7,164 nucleotides of DNA from Actinomycetes bacterium (lineage in GTDB: Bacteria; Actinomycetota; Actinomycetes; JAJYSQ01), in the NCBI GenBank assembly GCA_021793495.1, contig JAJYSQ010000078.1, positions 1 to 7,164 on the forward strand. Direction: 5' to 3'. The notes beneath the pieces were generated by a model, which was not told where the DNA came from, made no database searches, and was given only the letters and a program-made list of their open reading frames with translations. Position numbers and translations under genes: made by a program. Shown here one piece after another: positions 6,775 through 7,164 of the stretch; within the stretch, counting starts at the first letter, position 1; every line of letters starts with the position of its first letter.

Positions 6775-6858
6775 GCGCGAGTGGCGGAATAGGCAGACGC
6801 GCAGGATTCAGGTTCCTGTGCCCGAAAGGGTGTGGGGGTTCAACTCCCCCCTCGCGCA
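6775..6858 (+). tRNA. tRNA-Leu, anticodon CAG (reads CUG)
   Basis: An 84-nt class II tRNA that folds by hand. The acceptor stem is 6775-6781 paired with 6851-6857 (7 bp, all Watson-Crick), with discriminator A6858. The D stem is 6784-6786 with 6798-6800. The anticodon stem is 6802-6806 with 6814-6818, loop TTCAGGT, anticodon CAG at 6809-6811. A long variable arm (6819-6833) has CCC/GGG around GAAA, as expected for tRNA-Leu. The T stem is GGGGG (6834-6838) with CCCCC (6846-6850) and loop TTCAACT. After A73 the genome reads CCG, so the final A of CCA is not encoded and the tail must be completed by nucleotidyltransferase. CUG is the dominant Leu codon of the neighbouring genes. I recall a tRNA-Leu (leuT) near fhaA in M. 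tuberculosis as well. Confidence 0.97.
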
Positions 6859-7164
6859 CCGGGTGACGGGCTCGCCGGGGGTAGTGGCAACGGACGCGTG
6901 CGGCCAGGTTCCGGCCGCGACGCTCCCTGCTGGCGGATCGACCCGCTCCGATGCACAGGTCGATCGTCGCGTCGTCCAGCGGGTCCGTGATCTTCATCCT
7001 GGTGCTCGTCCGCCGAGTTTGCCTGCCCGGCTGCCCGGCTCGCGACCGGCACCCCTACTTTGACCACCAGCATGTCGTAAGATCGCGCCACAGAGGCTCG
7101 TACGGCCGCTTCGTATGACACGCTGGTGGTCAAGGTGGCTGGCGAGCACCAACGTCGGCGCTGA
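6859..7164. other. Region after tRNA-Leu with no supported gene
   Basis: No reading frame here combines a ribosome site, an acceptable start and a recognisable product. The region holds a GCCCGGCT 8-bp direct repeat (7025-7032, 7033-7040) and the 74-bp inverted repeat at 7060-7133. No clear hairpin plus T-run follows the tRNA, so its terminator is not identified. A short minus-strand stretch beginning at ATG 6997 (MKITDPLDDATIDLC) has consistently G/C third positions, but it runs on without a stop through the antisense of the tRNA and is not accepted as a gene. A coding remnant cannot be excluded. Confidence 0.5.
7060..7133. repeat. Imperfect 23-bp inverted repeat around a 28-base centre
   Basis: Left arm 7060-7082 (TTGACCACCAGCATGTCGTA...) and right arm 7111-7133 match as reverse complements at 20 of 23 positions; the outer 12 (TTGACCACCAGC) are perfect. 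Weaker similarity continues a few bases inward. As RNA it would form a long hairpin. The TTGACC ends look like -35 boxes, but no -10 lies at 16-18 nt in either direction. It may be a regulator site, a short palindromic repeat, or an inverted duplication of a coding fragment. Confidence 0.75.

Noticed and set aside
6386..6997. 203-residue minus-strand frame across the tRNA
   Set aside because: Its middle (GVEPPHPFGHRNLNPARLPI) is the well-known false translation of a tRNA-Leu antisense strand, and it ends inside fhaA in the wrong frame.
7060..7083. TTGACC...TAAGAT read as a promoter
   Set aside because: The hexamers are only 12 bases apart, too short for a sigma-70-type promoter. The opposite arm has no -10 at the right distance either.
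6951..7118. 55-codon plus-strand frame from ATG 6951
   Set aside because: No ribosome site, no recognisable product, and an Arg-rich composition consistent with a chance frame.
6840..7133. 97-residue minus-strand frame
   Set aside because: It starts at TTG inside the inverted repeat, has no ribosome site, and runs into the antisense of the tRNA 3' end.

Overview
This window is a high-GC chromosomal segment from an actinobacterium. It carries most of the conserved cell-growth and Ser/Thr phosphosignalling operon fhaA-fhaB-pstP-rodA-pbpA-pknB, all on the minus strand, so transcription runs from the right side of the window to the left. A tRNA-Leu gene (anticodon CAG) lies on the plus strand upstream of fhaA, divergent from the operon. 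Near-universal G/C third positions, GTG starts and gene order place the window in the Actinomycetes. Unlike the mycobacterial locus, pbpA is followed directly by a PknB-type kinase with no pknA in between, and FhaA and PstP are compact. This resembles Streptomyces- or Micrococcales-type lineages more than Mycobacterium, but I cannot assign a genus.

Layout from left to right: 1-1031 (-), a PknB-like kinase cut by the window edge inside its transmembrane helix; 1069-2529 (-), PbpA, a class B penicillin-binding protein; 2526-3953 (-), a RodA/FtsW-family SEDS glycosyltransferase; 3950-5185 (-), the PP2C phosphatase PstP; 5187-5693 (-), the membrane-anchored FHA protein FhaB; 5700-6494 (-), the DUF3662-FHA protein FhaA; 6495-6774, a non-coding region with a perfect 13-bp inverted repeat and weak candidate promoters; 6775-6858 (+), tRNA-Leu(CAG); 6859-7164, no supported gene, but a 74-bp imperfect inverted repeat.

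The genes form one functional unit. RodA (glycan polymerase) and PbpA (transpeptidase) form a SEDS-bPBP pair building peptidoglycan at the membrane. PknB phosphorylates proteins of envelope synthesis, PstP removes those phosphates, and FhaA and FhaB read phosphothreonine marks through FHA domains. Gene junctions are tight: a 4-nt overlap at rodA/pbpA, a 4-nt overlap at pstP/rodA, 1 nt between fhaB and pstP, and 5 nt between fhaA and fhaB. This fits translational coupling of a polycistronic mRNA.

I see no mobile element, CRISPR array, toxin or defence system, and no previously undescribed protein system. The least explained parts are the two inverted repeats flanking the tRNA gene.
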